Shown piece after piece: positions 1-7,410 of a stretch of 37,518 bases of DNA (within the stretch, counting starts at the first letter, position 1; each line of letters opens with the position of its first letter). Below the pieces are notes generated by a model, which was given only the letters and a program-made list of their open reading frames with translations, made no database searches and was not told the DNA's origin. The DNA comes from an uncultured Eubacteriales bacterium (lineage in GTDB: Bacteria; Bacillota; Clostridia; Oscillospirales; Oscillospiraceae): positions 1 through 37,518 of the forward strand of contig CABQNH010000018.1 of assembly GCA_902465435.1 (NCBI GenBank), in the 5' to 3' direction. The position numbers were made by a program, and so were the translations under genes.

Positions 1-30
1 TTTTTCTAGGCATAGCTAAAGCTTTTTGGA

Positions 31-54
31 ACCACCGGCACTGCCGGTGGTTTT
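31..54 (+). terminator. Intrinsic terminator of a gene lying left of the window
   Basis: An 8-bp stem (ACCACCGG/CCGGTGGT) with a 5-nt loop is followed by TTTTC on the plus strand. No plus-strand gene ends inside the window here, so it probably serves a gene beyond the left edge. Confidence 0.6.
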
Positions 55-67
55 CTTGCTACAATAA

Positions 68-100
68 GGGCGGGAGGAAGCAAGCTGCTTTCTCCCGCCC
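68..100 (-). terminator. Probable terminator of the WYL regulator gene
   Basis: A long GC-rich inverted repeat (GGGCGGGAG with its complement CTCCCGCCC, extended by a near-complementary inner stem) lies 5 nt beyond the TAA stop of the WYL gene on the minus strand. It is followed by TTATTGT, a weak U tract. Confidence 0.55.
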
Positions 101-105
101 GATCT

Positions 106-1155
106 TTATTCACATTTTTGGTATCGCTCCGCTGCCTGAATTAAATCCCCCGCCACGGTCTCCCGCAGTTCCTCCGGGGACAAGATCTGCACGTGTCTGC
201 AATATTGCAGCGTCCAATGGCGCATGGCGCCCCAATTCACCGTGGCCCGCACGCAGACAGTGTCTTCCGTTTCGTCATAGAAGCGCACATCCCGGCCGAA
301 CCAGTCGATGATGTCATTCAGAATTTCCTTTTTCGCCCGGAAGGCGACCGGTACGCTCTTGCCGGAGAACATATACAGATGTTCTGCCATATGCTTCGGC
401 AGGTTCAGGCCGTCCGGTGCGGCGAGCTTCACCGGCTTGGCCCCGGTGTCCAGCAGCCGGATATTCGTGATCCGATCCAGCCGGAAATGCGTAATGCCGT
501 CGTGGTTTTCGCAGTTGCAAATGAGATAATACCGCCCGTTGGTGGCCGCCATCTGGTAGGGATTGACGATATAGCGTTTCACCGCTCCGGCTTCGTCCCT
601 GCGCGGATGGAGCTTTTTGTCCGTGCCGAAGCTGTTGTAGGTGAAGGTGACCTGCTTTCTGTTCGCAATGGCCTCGTCCAGAATCTCAATGGTATAAAAC
701 AGCTCCGGATTCTCCGGCGTGGTCTCCGGCAGCGTGGAAATAAATCGTACATGGGACTTGAAATAGCGGTTGGACAGCCCTTTCAGCTTTTCTACCAGAT
801 CTTTGCACTGGTTGTAGGGAATATGCTTGGAAAAGAGCAGACCGTCAATCAGGAGCCGCAGCTCCGCGTCCGTAAATTCCCGCTCCAGATAGAAGTCCGA
901 GAGAATGTAGCTGTCCTCCGGCGTTCCATCCTTGCCGGGGATTTGGCGCAGGGTTTCCTTGAAGCCAATATCATAGCCCATTTCCATCAGGCTCGTCAGG
1001 TTCCGCTTGATGCTCTTGCGGTCGGCGTGGAGGTGGTACTCCCGCTCCAGAATGTCCATGATGTCCCGCTGGCTCAGCCGGTGCTCCGCATCGGAATATT
1101 CCCGCAGGACCTCCAGAATTGCAAAGTCGAGCTTTTTCTGCTGTGGTTCTCCCAT
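106..1155 (-). CDS. WYL-domain transcriptional regulator next to the CRISPR array
   Basis: A 349-residue DNA-binding regulator. The N-terminus is a winged helix-turn-helix (about residues 5-60, including LSQRDIMDIL). The middle and C-terminal part holds a WYL domain: a TFTYNSFG strand, then VNPYQMAATNGRYYLIC and FRLDRI, followed by a WCX-like C-terminal extension. WYL proteins sense ligands such as nucleic-acid fragments or nucleotides, and several regulate CRISPR-Cas or other defence loci (family knowledge). The start is taken at ATG 1155, about 8 nt after AGGGGG; a GTG at 1164 in the same frame is possible but overlaps that site. The gene lies downstream of the leader-distal end of the array, on the same strand as all the cas genes, so control of the cas promoters is a reasonable inference. 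Its ligand and operator are not visible. Confidence 0.88.
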   Translation of the reverse strand: MGEPQQKKLDFAILEVLREYSDAEHRLSQRDIMDILEREYHLHADRKSIKRNLTSLMEMGYDIGFKETLRQIPGKDGTPEDSYILSDFYLEREFTDAELRLLIDGLLFSKHIPYNQCKDLVEKLKGLSNRYFKSHVRFISTLPETTPENPELFYTIEILDEAIANRKQVTFTYNSFGTDKKLHPRRDEAGAVKRYIVNPYQMAATNGRYYLICNCENHDGITHFRLDRITNIRLLDTGAKPVKLAAPDGLNLPKHMAEHLYMFSGKSVPVAFRAKKEILNDIIDWFGRDVRFYDETEDTVCVRATVNWGAMRHWTLQYCRHVQILSPEELRETVAGDLIQAAERYQKCE

Positions 1156-1173
1156 TTTTCTCACCCCCTGTTT

Positions 1174-1202
1174 ATCTTATCATTTCTGCCCATAGAATAC
1201 AA
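1174..1202 (-). promoter_or_regulatory. Weak candidate promoter for the WYL gene
   Basis: On the minus strand TTGTAT (1197-1202) and TAAGAT (1174-1179) are 17 nt apart. The implied transcription start would leave almost no leader before the ribosome site, so read-through from the CRISPR array is an equally good source of WYL mRNA. Confidence 0.3.
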
Positions 1203-1206
1203 CACT

Positions 1207-1230
1207 GGATGGGGAAAAAGTACCCCATCC
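1207..1230 (-). terminator. Hairpin between array end and WYL gene
   Basis: A perfect 8-bp inverted repeat (GGATGGGG/CCCCATCC, 8-nt loop) lies 20 nt past the last, leader-distal repeat. No U tract follows it on the minus strand. It may end or stabilise the pre-crRNA rather than act as a standard terminator. Confidence 0.35.
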
Positions 1231-1249
1231 GGCACGCAAATTATGGTGT

Positions 1250-1619
1250 ATTTCTACTCACGCCCCTGCGTGAGGGGCGACTGTCTTTACGGCGCGAATG
1301 CCCGCCGCCTTTCCCCATTTCTACTCACGCCCCTGCGTGAGGGGCGACACGAGCAATGGCTCCCTACCCACAGAGCCGGGAAAATTTCTACTCACGCCCC
1401 TGCGTGAGGGGCGACACCCTCACCAGCGTAAGAATACTGAGTAGCGCCAAAATTTCTACTCACGCCCCTGCGTGAGGGGCGACTTGCTTTGCTGACTGCT
1501 CGACCGCCGTCACTCTTTCGATTTCTACTCACGCCCCTGCGTGAGGGGCGACAAGTTGTTGAGCTGGCAAAAAAAATCCGCGAAAGCATTTCTACTCACG
1601 CCCCTGCGTGAGGGGCGAC
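1250..1619 (-). CRISPR. Type I-C CRISPR array, 6 identical repeats and 5 spacers
   Basis: Six identical 32-nt repeats lie at 1250-1281, 1317-1348, 1384-1415, 1452-1483, 1521-1552 and 1588-1619. The five spacers are 35, 35, 36, 37 and 35 nt. Read on the minus strand the repeat begins GTCGCCCCTCACGC and ends GTGAGTAGAAAT, the form usual for type I-C (GTCGC start, GAAAT end). An internal palindrome (CGCCCCTCACGC with GCGTGAGGGGCG, overlapping) gives the stem for processing. Cas genes, leader and repeat orientation agree on minus-strand transcription, with the newest spacer at 1553-1587. The leader-distal repeat is not degenerate, so the array is probably young or recently shortened. No spacer was seen to match elsewhere in the window by eye. 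Confidence 0.97.
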
Positions 1620-1787
1620 AGCAATTTTCTACAAATCCAATGCTGGGTTTTGTGGCAAATTGCTGAAATATTACACGGCTTCCATTGAAATCCCCCATAT
1701 TTTGGTATAGACTTCCCCAGAACCGCATAAATTGTTGGGATTGTTTGCGCCGACCTCCCGTGAAATCGTGGATGGGAGGGACTGGCG
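1620..1787 (-). promoter_or_regulatory. CRISPR leader between cas2 and the array
   Basis: This 168-bp stretch separates the cas2 stop from the first repeat and is in the leader position for this orientation. The repeat-proximal half is AT-rich. A perfect 9-bp inverted repeat (CAGCAATTT 1619-1627, AAATTGCTG 1657-1665) borders the leader-repeat junction. A second short inverted repeat (CCTCCC 1754-1759, GGGAGG 1774-1779) follows the cas2 stop. TAATAT at 1668-1673 could be a -10 element, but I see no good -35. Confidence 0.6.
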
Positions 1788-2078
1788 CTAGAAAATCAAT
1801 GCACTGCCGGCCTCCACAAGAGGCCTTTTCCCCATGGTCTCAATCCGGTTCTCATAGGAATTGCCCAGCCGATAAAAGCGAACCGAATCCTGTGCCATAT
1901 CGATCACCTTTTCCAGCTCTTGTTTCAGGGTCACCAGCTGCGCGGCATCTACAAGTACCTCGAACACGGAGTTTTGAACGCGCATTCCGTGACGCTCACA
2001 AATCTTTGCTACTTTTCGCAAGCGCTTTTGCCCGGCGGCATCCGATGTGTCCACATCGTAGGTCACGACCAGCATCAT
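1788..2078 (-). CDS. cas2: CRISPR-associated protein Cas2 (type I-C)
   Basis: A 96-residue Cas2, the small ferredoxin-fold subunit of the Cas1-Cas2 integrase that inserts spacers. The sequence opens MMLVVTYDV, the usual beta-1 strand with its conserved Asp, and continues with KRLRKVAKICERHGMRVQNSVFE, the core of the family. Length is typical for type I-C. Three in-frame ATGs crowd the start. ATG 2078 sits 8 nt after GGAGG and is preferred; ATG 2084 overlaps the cas1 stop (TAATG) but is only 2 nt from the same site. It is the last gene of the cas operon, next to the leader. Confidence 0.95.
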   Translation of the reverse strand: MMLVVTYDVDTSDAAGQKRLRKVAKICERHGMRVQNSVFEVLVDAAQLVTLKQELEKVIDMAQDSVRFYRLGNSYENRIETMGKRPLVEAGSALIF

Positions 2079-2083
2079 GCCCA

Positions 2084-3109
2084 TTACCTCCATACAAACG
2101 GCGGGTACCGGTCCAAATCTCCGCGCAGTACCCGGGCGAACAGCATGGACTGTGTGTACGGGATTATCCCAATGGAAATTTTTTCCTTCAAAAATGGGTG
2201 CTGAATGGACTCGCGTTTTCTGGAACGCCACTGCTCAAGCACCTTTCGCCGGCCCTTCTCACTGAGATATACTGCGTCAAAGTCTGTGGTGAAGTCCTGG
2301 GCTTGAAACTGATCCTTGTTGAACATGGAGATGACCAGCCGGTCACATAACGGCGCGCGAAGCTCTTCCATAAGGTCCAGGGCAAAAGATGGCCGACCTG
2401 GACGAAGGGTGTGGAGGTATCCCGCAGCGGGATCCAGCCCTACGGCTTCCATAGAGGAACGAACGTCATGGGCCAATAAAGTGTAGACAAAAGATAGTAC
2501 CGCGTTGACTTCATTCAGGGGAGGACGACGGCTTCTTGTCTCAAAGCGATACCCCTTTGGACTGGAGAGCAGGCTATCAAATTGGGAGAAGTAGACCGAC
2601 GCTGCGGCGCCTTCGATGCCACGCATAGAATCAATGTCAACGCAGGAATCCAGCCTCTGCGCTATTTCAGATAAGTCAGATGCCGCCCCAGAAATGGCGC
2701 ATCTTGCCGATTCATCGGAGTTGGAGCGGGCATACCGCATCAAAACGGACTTGCTGTTTCGTATTTTGCAGAACAGCAGATCTTCCACAAACCGGTTTGC
2801 AAAGTCCGCGTCTGCCAGACTTTCATACTGGTGCTTCCGCAGCAATACATTACCGCTGACCGGGCCACAGACCCGCCCCAGGAAAAATCCATTTTCACTG
2901 AGAAAGGTGATCGCCACATCGTTTTGAGAGCAAAACGAGAGCAATGCGGTAGAAAGTGTGTTTTTTCCGAACAGAACAATGGAATCCACCTGGGAAATGG
3001 GAACAGAAGCCTTTTCCGCACCGCCAATGGAGATGCAGATATTTCCGTTCCTCTCAAACAGATAGCTTTCCGGGGTCGTAATGTACAGCGTTTCCAGCAG
3101 CTTTTTCAT
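2084..3109 (-). CDS. cas1: CRISPR-associated endonuclease Cas1 (type I-C)
   Basis: A 341-residue Cas1, the catalytic subunit of spacer integration. It has an N-terminal beta domain (about 1-85, beginning LLETLYITTPESYLF) and a C-terminal helical domain. The expected metal-site residues are visible: E166 in RGIEGAAA, H233 in GYLHTLRPGRPS and D245/E248 in LDLMEELR. Start ATG 3109 follows AGGAGG by 8 nt and overlaps the cas4 stop as ATGA, so translation is probably coupled. The reading frame stays open upstream, but that part lies inside cas4 and is not Cas1-like. Confidence 0.97.
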   Translation of the reverse strand: MKKLLETLYITTPESYLFERNGNICISIGGAEKASVPISQVDSIVLFGKNTLSTALLSFCSQNDVAITFLSENGFFLGRVCGPVSGNVLLRKHQYESLADADFANRFVEDLLFCKIRNSKSVLMRYARSNSDESARCAISGAASDLSEIAQRLDSCVDIDSMRGIEGAAASVYFSQFDSLLSSPKGYRFETRSRRPPLNEVNAVLSFVYTLLAHDVRSSMEAVGLDPAAGYLHTLRPGRPSFALDLMEELRAPLCDRLVISMFNKDQFQAQDFTTDFDAVYLSEKGRRKVLEQWRSRKRESIQHPFLKEKISIGIIPYTQSMLFARVLRGDLDRYPPFVWR

Positions 3110-3768
3110 AGAGCATCCTCCTCTATAGCCTCTTTGCGGAGCTGTGTGCAGTAACCTGAGGCGGATTGCTGCACATTGGGCAGGCAGATCTCCTGAAGAG
3201 AACAGGCCTTGCATTTTGCTCCGTATTCTGCCGGAGGAATCGAAAAGCTGCGGCGAAAGGACTCGATTTTTTCAATGGTATCCAGAACCAGGCTGCGCAG
3301 CTCCTCTGTGAGGGGAACCGGGTACCGCCGGTGAGACGTGATGTAGAAGATGGATCCCTCCGGAATCCGGGCTCCGAACATTTCCTCCAGGCACATGGCC
3401 TGGGCACACAGCTGGAGTTCGTACTCCTGCTCGGAACGGAGCTTTCCGTGTTTATATTCTACAGGATACAGCTTGACCGGGAAATCCAGCGCGGGGATAT
3501 GACAGCCATTGGGAGATGCTTCCGCCTCAATGCAGTCGCATTTTCCTGCGATCCCCAGGCCGTGAGAAAAGACCGGAAATTCATACAGCTTCGCAGAATT
3601 CCCCCGGCGTTCTACCCGCTGGGTATGGACCCGCTCATGTTCCGAACGGCCCTTGGCGGTGTCCGCATTTTCTGACCAGACCCGTTCGTTGGTCAGCAGT
3701 GCGGCCCGCCGCAGGCAAAACCCGGCATGGGACAGCTGCGAAAGGGGGATTGGGTCCCAATCATCCAT
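3106..3768 (-). CDS. cas4: CRISPR-associated exonuclease Cas4 (type I-C)
   Basis: A 220-residue RecB-family nuclease with a 4Fe-4S cluster; with Cas1-Cas2 it trims prespacers and selects PAM and orientation. The four cluster cysteines are C18 (AGFCLRR) and C186, C189, C195 (CKACSLQEIC). Nuclease motifs are GKCDCIE (D78) and PVEYKHGK (E104, K106). The start ATG at 3768 lies inside the last codons of cas7 (8-nt overlap) and has no clear ribosome site of its own, so coupling to cas7 is likely. The longer open frame upstream is cas7 sequence in another frame. Confidence 0.95.
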   Translation of the reverse strand: MDDWDPIPLSQLSHAGFCLRRAALLTNERVWSENADTAKGRSEHERVHTQRVERRGNSAKLYEFPVFSHGLGIAGKCDCIEAEASPNGCHIPALDFPVKLYPVEYKHGKLRSEQEYELQLCAQAMCLEEMFGARIPEGSIFYITSHRRYPVPLTEELRSLVLDTIEKIESFRRSFSIPPAEYGAKCKACSLQEICLPNVQQSASGYCTQLRKEAIEEDAL

Positions 3769-4759
3769 GGTGGAACCAGTCCTCGTTTTCGGGAAGCTTG
3801 TCCCAGACCACAGGGCCGAAGGCGCTGGACTGGAAGCCGATCTGCACGCCGTTGGGGACCTTATCCAGAGAGACCAGGGCGTCATAGTCCCGATAGCTCC
3901 GGGGATAGGCAACGGAGGCTTTCTTGGAAACCTTGACCAGGTCGAAGAGCTTATGGGCGGGGGCGCAGCCCAGCTTGGCTTGGCGAACTCTCTGGGCGGT
4001 GTCGCTGTCTGTGCCGACATGCTTGAAAAGGATCAAGGGGGAAACGACGGCCATCTCGCCCTTGCTGGCGGAGTGGTCATGCTCATACATATTCAGAATG
4101 GATTCAAAGAGGATATTCAGATCCTCCTCATCAAATCCGGTTTCCTCGGCAAGATTTGCACTGATAAAGCCCCGGACCTCATACAGGCCAAAGGGAATGA
4201 TCTGCTTCCTTCCCATGGTGCGAAGCTTGTCCTCCGGCTGTGCCTCCTCCCAGGCGATGTAATCCTCCACCGTAGCATCGTCCTTTATCTTGTCGGCAAC
4301 TGCCATGCGGGTGATGGAAATGTCCAGTGGGAGAACCGGATCCAGGCTTTTTCCATAGGTGATCTGCACGGGCCCCCGCACCTGTCCGGCGTTGGGACCG
4401 GTGGACATGACTGCACCGAAGGTGCGGACGTCGTAGAACAGCTCACAGGCTTTTTTCCTGCCGGCATAAACTGCTTCTTTTGCCTTGGCACAGTCCGCAA
4501 CGCCCGCTGCCCGCTTGGCCTCCGCAATATGACGGTTGATATTGGTAGCCTGCTGAATTATGATGTTCATGCCGGGCTCCCCACGGTGGGCCATCTCCAC
4601 ATAGTTCCGGATCCGGCGCTTGGTGGCGGCGTCGGTGATGAAGCCCTGCATGGTCTGGGGGTCGATCCGGGGCATATTGCCCATGTCGGGATCGCCATTG
4701 GGGTTACAATTGGTGCATGCGACATAGTACATAAATTCATATCGATTCTGAATGGCCAT
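3761..4759 (-). CDS. cas7: Cascade backbone protein Cas7 (Csd2), type I-C
   Basis: A 332-residue Cas7 of the Csd2 subfamily; several copies coat the crRNA spacer in the I-C effector complex. The N-terminal strand RYEFMYYVACTNCNPNGDPD is the family signature, and RMAVADK, RTFGAV and GPVQIT belong to the RAMP core. Start ATG 4759 is preceded by AGGAGG, and cas8c ends 14 nt upstream. The protein seems somewhat longer than many Csd2 proteins (about 280-300 as I recall), mainly through the segment around residues 160-260. Confidence 0.95.
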   Translation of the reverse strand: MAIQNRYEFMYYVACTNCNPNGDPDMGNMPRIDPQTMQGFITDAATKRRIRNYVEMAHRGEPGMNIIIQQATNINRHIAEAKRAAGVADCAKAKEAVYAGRKKACELFYDVRTFGAVMSTGPNAGQVRGPVQITYGKSLDPVLPLDISITRMAVADKIKDDATVEDYIAWEEAQPEDKLRTMGRKQIIPFGLYEVRGFISANLAEETGFDEEDLNILFESILNMYEHDHSASKGEMAVVSPLILFKHVGTDSDTAQRVRQAKLGCAPAHKLFDLVKVSKKASVAYPRSYRDYDALVSLDKVPNGVQIGFQSSAFGPVVWDKLPENEDWFHHG

Positions 4760-4773
4760 GGTATATCCTCCTT

Positions 4774-6564
4774 TTACTGATTAGCCGCTTCCGCCTTTTC
4801 CTTGGCGGCGGCAATGTGCGCATTCTTTTCCTTGTTGAGCATGGCACCCATCTGGTAATAGCCCAGGGCAAAATAGGACTGCTGCTCCAGATTCAAGGTG
4901 GCGGGAATGGAGGAACCCAGAGCAACGGAAATTTGTTGCAGCTTTTCCTGGTACTGCTTGGCAAGCCAAGTGTTTTCCATTTTTTCCAGATGGTGATTGG
5001 ACCGGCTGCTGAGCTGGCCAATGACCAGAGCGGGCATTTGAATCGCGGAGGCATAGTACCGCTCCACGATCCCGGTGTTGACATCGGGCATAGCGGCCTT
5101 TTGAATTGCCGCATAGACGGCCATTAGTCCGCCGCAGTGATAGGCGGCGTTGGAAAGGTTCAGATTGTATTCTTCCAAGATCGGTACCTCCTGATGATGA
5201 ATTCGATTTTTCCGAAGCAGCCATACCTTCAGCCACTGGCAGGCCAGACTGTTGGGCAGACTGCTTTGCGTGCCCTGCGTATCGCCTTTATCGCCTGCGA
5301 GAAGCTCGGAGCGAATATAGGCAAGAGCCTTCGAGGCAACGGCATCCGGCAGGATCCCGCCGGATAAAATGGCCTGAACTACCGCCGGCGTGATGCCGGC
5401 CAGCTCCTTTGGCAGCCGCTCAAAGGTCCGCTTGTCGGTCTTTTGAAATTTTAAGAGGCGGAGCAGACGGGCTGTCAGCATTTTCGGCCGGATCTTTCCG
5501 GTGCCGCCCAGATTGGTCAGTGCCAGATCGGAATACCATCGCTCCATGCTGCGGCGAAGGTCGGCGTAATTGCCCCGGTCATACTTGCGGATCATGATAC
5601 GGCTATTGGCTCCGGACAGCAGCAGGATGTAATAGGACACGTTATCCAGTCCGGAAACGGCCTGACCGGAACAGACGCTTTCCGGAACCTGATTTGCCCG
5701 GTTCCGCGCCGTCTGCTCGTTGACGGTCGGCGGCTCTTCCGGCTTTTTCTCCGGCAGATCATAACCAAAGTCAATGGAGTAAAGCGGGTCAACCTCCTGT
5801 GGGATCTTACTGTCAAACCAGTGGACGAACTTCATGCCCGCAAGAATGGGCGCATCCTTCAGCAGATCGTCCAGCGCCGCCTTTACTACGCAGAACGCCT
5901 CCTCCGAGACCGGGGCATTGGCCGCTTTTTTCTGGTTGTAGGAGCGGAAAGCGGACTTATCGAAGCAGATCAGCGCATCCCCGCTGGCGTGGCCGCCTAC
6001 GGCCCGCAGCCCCTGAATGGGGGTGGTGGTCGTCATGGGGACCGTGGGCTTGCCGGTAATGAGGCACAGCGCGGAGGGTTCCTCGTTCCCCTTGGAGAAT
6101 TGCTGCCGAAAGGACTGCCACCAGGCACAGACCTTTTCGGATTGCAAAATAGACTGGCCGTTGACCCGGAAGGAAATCCGGTCCCCCGGCTTGATCTTGG
6201 CCCGGTCCAGTTCCGCCTGGATGGCCGCCGCGATTTCGGGGGTCTCCAGCGCGTGAACACAGGGCTTCAAAAGAGGCTCTGCCTCAGAGGCGCTGCGGAG
6301 CGATTCCAGAAAGAAGACGCTTTTGCTTCCGGGCTGGGCAGGAATTACAACAGACCGCTTTTCCACAAGAACGTTACTCTTATCCTTGCCGTTGGCCAGA
6401 CTTCCTATATCTGGGCAGGGGACGGGTTCCCCGTCGCCCAGGTAGACGCTGACGGAATCCTCACGCTCGGACAGGGAAATATACGCTTTGACATTTTTTC
6501 CCATGAAGCCGTGGGGTAATGCCAGCTGGCGGCGCATTCCATAGTCATACAGTGCTTTCAGCAT
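4774..6564 (-). CDS. cas8c: Cascade large subunit Cas8c (Csd1), type I-C
   Basis: A 596-residue Cas8c/Csd1, the large subunit that recognises the PAM and recruits Cas3. Family features include the N-terminus MLKALYDYG, the block RISFRVNGQSILQSEKVCAWW, LICFDKSAFRSYN, and a C-terminal helical part (HLEKMENTWLAKQYQ, ALGYYQMGAMLN) that resembles a fused small-subunit region. In many I-C systems the C-terminal part is also translated separately as Cas11c from an internal start. In-frame methionines exist here, but I could not pick one with a convincing ribosome site. The start overlaps the cas5c end by 7 nt. Confidence 0.95.
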   Translation of the reverse strand: MLKALYDYGMRRQLALPHGFMGKNVKAYISLSEREDSVSVYLGDGEPVPCPDIGSLANGKDKSNVLVEKRSVVIPAQPGSKSVFFLESLRSASEAEPLLKPCVHALETPEIAAAIQAELDRAKIKPGDRISFRVNGQSILQSEKVCAWWQSFRQQFSKGNEEPSALCLITGKPTVPMTTTTPIQGLRAVGGHASGDALICFDKSAFRSYNQKKAANAPVSEEAFCVVKAALDDLLKDAPILAGMKFVHWFDSKIPQEVDPLYSIDFGYDLPEKKPEEPPTVNEQTARNRANQVPESVCSGQAVSGLDNVSYYILLLSGANSRIMIRKYDRGNYADLRRSMERWYSDLALTNLGGTGKIRPKMLTARLLRLLKFQKTDKRTFERLPKELAGITPAVVQAILSGGILPDAVASKALAYIRSELLAGDKGDTQGTQSSLPNSLACQWLKVWLLRKNRIHHQEVPILEEYNLNLSNAAYHCGGLMAVYAAIQKAAMPDVNTGIVERYYASAIQMPALVIGQLSSRSNHHLEKMENTWLAKQYQEKLQQISVALGSSIPATLNLEQQSYFALGYYQMGAMLNKEKNAHIAAAKEKAEAANQ

Positions 6565-7205
6565 GGGCTGCCTCCCTTCAGGACCTCCGGGCTGTCATAA
6601 GGGGGAACCAGAATGACGCCGTTCTCCATGACCCCATGGAACAGAGACATCCGGATTTTCATCTTCTTGGTGACCTCCACGTCATCCGGACCGAAAAGAT
6701 CGTAGACCATCAGCCCAGCGTCCAGACTCTGGTCGATGGGCGGCCGGGTCCCGTCGCTCTCCTCAAAATAGCAGACAAATTCCCGGAGACCCAGGGAGGG
6801 CTGATAGTAGCATTTTCCCCCACGGATGCGCCGCAGGGCCTGCTCGTAGAGCTGGACCTCCCGGCCCATAAAGGCGGGCCGTGGAAGGATGGACGCCGAA
6901 ATGCGGTAACGGACATCCTGCAGAGCCACAGTCTGCCGCTGGGTTCGTTCCTCTTCGGTAAAAATCGGGTCCGAACCAACGGTGCATTTGACCTCGTTGC
7001 GCTTGAAGCTGATGTAGCGGATGGGGTTCAAGACCTCAATGCGGTTGACCCTCCATGTGAATTCCTTCGGCTTCATGTAGATTGCGGAGAGAATCCCCCG
7101 GGCGGCAGATGGGGTGGGGAAAGGATAGGTCAGCCGCTCCACCTTTGCGTAGGGAGCAGAGAAGCAGGCAAAATCCCCCCAGACTTCGATCGTGATTTCT
7201 TTCAA
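6558..7205 (-). CDS. cas5c: Cas5c (Cas5d) crRNA endonuclease/Cascade subunit, type I-C
   Basis: A 215-residue Cas5c. In type I-C this protein replaces Cas6: it cuts the repeat and stays on the crRNA 5' handle. Family blocks seen are IEVWGDFACFSAPY, PTPSAARGILSAIY, RIEVLNPIRY and GGKCYYQPSLGLREF. Tyr43 corresponds to the catalytic Tyr of the Bacillus halodurans protein. The Lys-His pair expected just before the conserved Tyr/Arg-Arg helix reads Gln118-Leu119 here (alignment from memory). The start is an unusual TTG at 7205, 10 nt after GGAGG. It is the first gene of the cas5c-cas2 transcription unit, about 110 nt downstream of a strong promoter. Confidence 0.95.
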   Translation of the reverse strand: MKEITIEVWGDFACFSAPYAKVERLTYPFPTPSAARGILSAIYMKPKEFTWRVNRIEVLNPIRYISFKRNEVKCTVGSDPIFTEEERTQRQTVALQDVRYRISASILPRPAFMGREVQLYEQALRRIRGGKCYYQPSLGLREFVCYFEESDGTRPPIDQSLDAGLMVYDLFGPDDVEVTKKMKIRMSLFHGVMENGVILVPPYDSPEVLKGGSPC

Positions 7206-7316
7206 ATTCTGTTCACCTCCATGATTTGTGCACTCTGCTCCGTTTTGGGAACAGAGCGGCCAAATAATATCATATTTATTTCAACTCATCAGCTAAGCAA
7301 AGCAGCTGTCAAATAT

Positions 7317-7345
7317 AGTATAATTTACGGGATGCGTTTTGTCAA
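7317..7345 (-). promoter_or_regulatory. Promoter for cas5c-cas8c-cas7-cas4-cas1-cas2
   Basis: On the minus strand TTGACA (7340-7345) and TATACT (7317-7322) are 17 nt apart, a near-consensus housekeeping promoter within the cas3/cas5c gap. ATTTGACA lies just downstream at the expected start. The leader also holds a hairpin (CTCTGCTCC with GGAACAGAG, one mismatch, about 7234-7256) ahead of the ribosome site. Confidence 0.8.
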
Positions 7346-7410
7346 TCGTTTTATATAAAACAAATGACGCACAACTCGTTCGAATTACAGGACAGACAGC
7401 GTGTGATTGT

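Noticed and set aside
193..1407. 404-residue plus-strand frame over the WYL gene and array
   Set aside because: It is antisense to a clear WYL protein, runs through CRISPR repeats and has no family-like sequence.
1250..1619. Array belonging to type I-E or II
   Set aside because: Repeat form and length and the adjacent complete cas3-5c-8c-7-4-1-2 set fit type I-C; no cas6, cas9 or cse genes are present.
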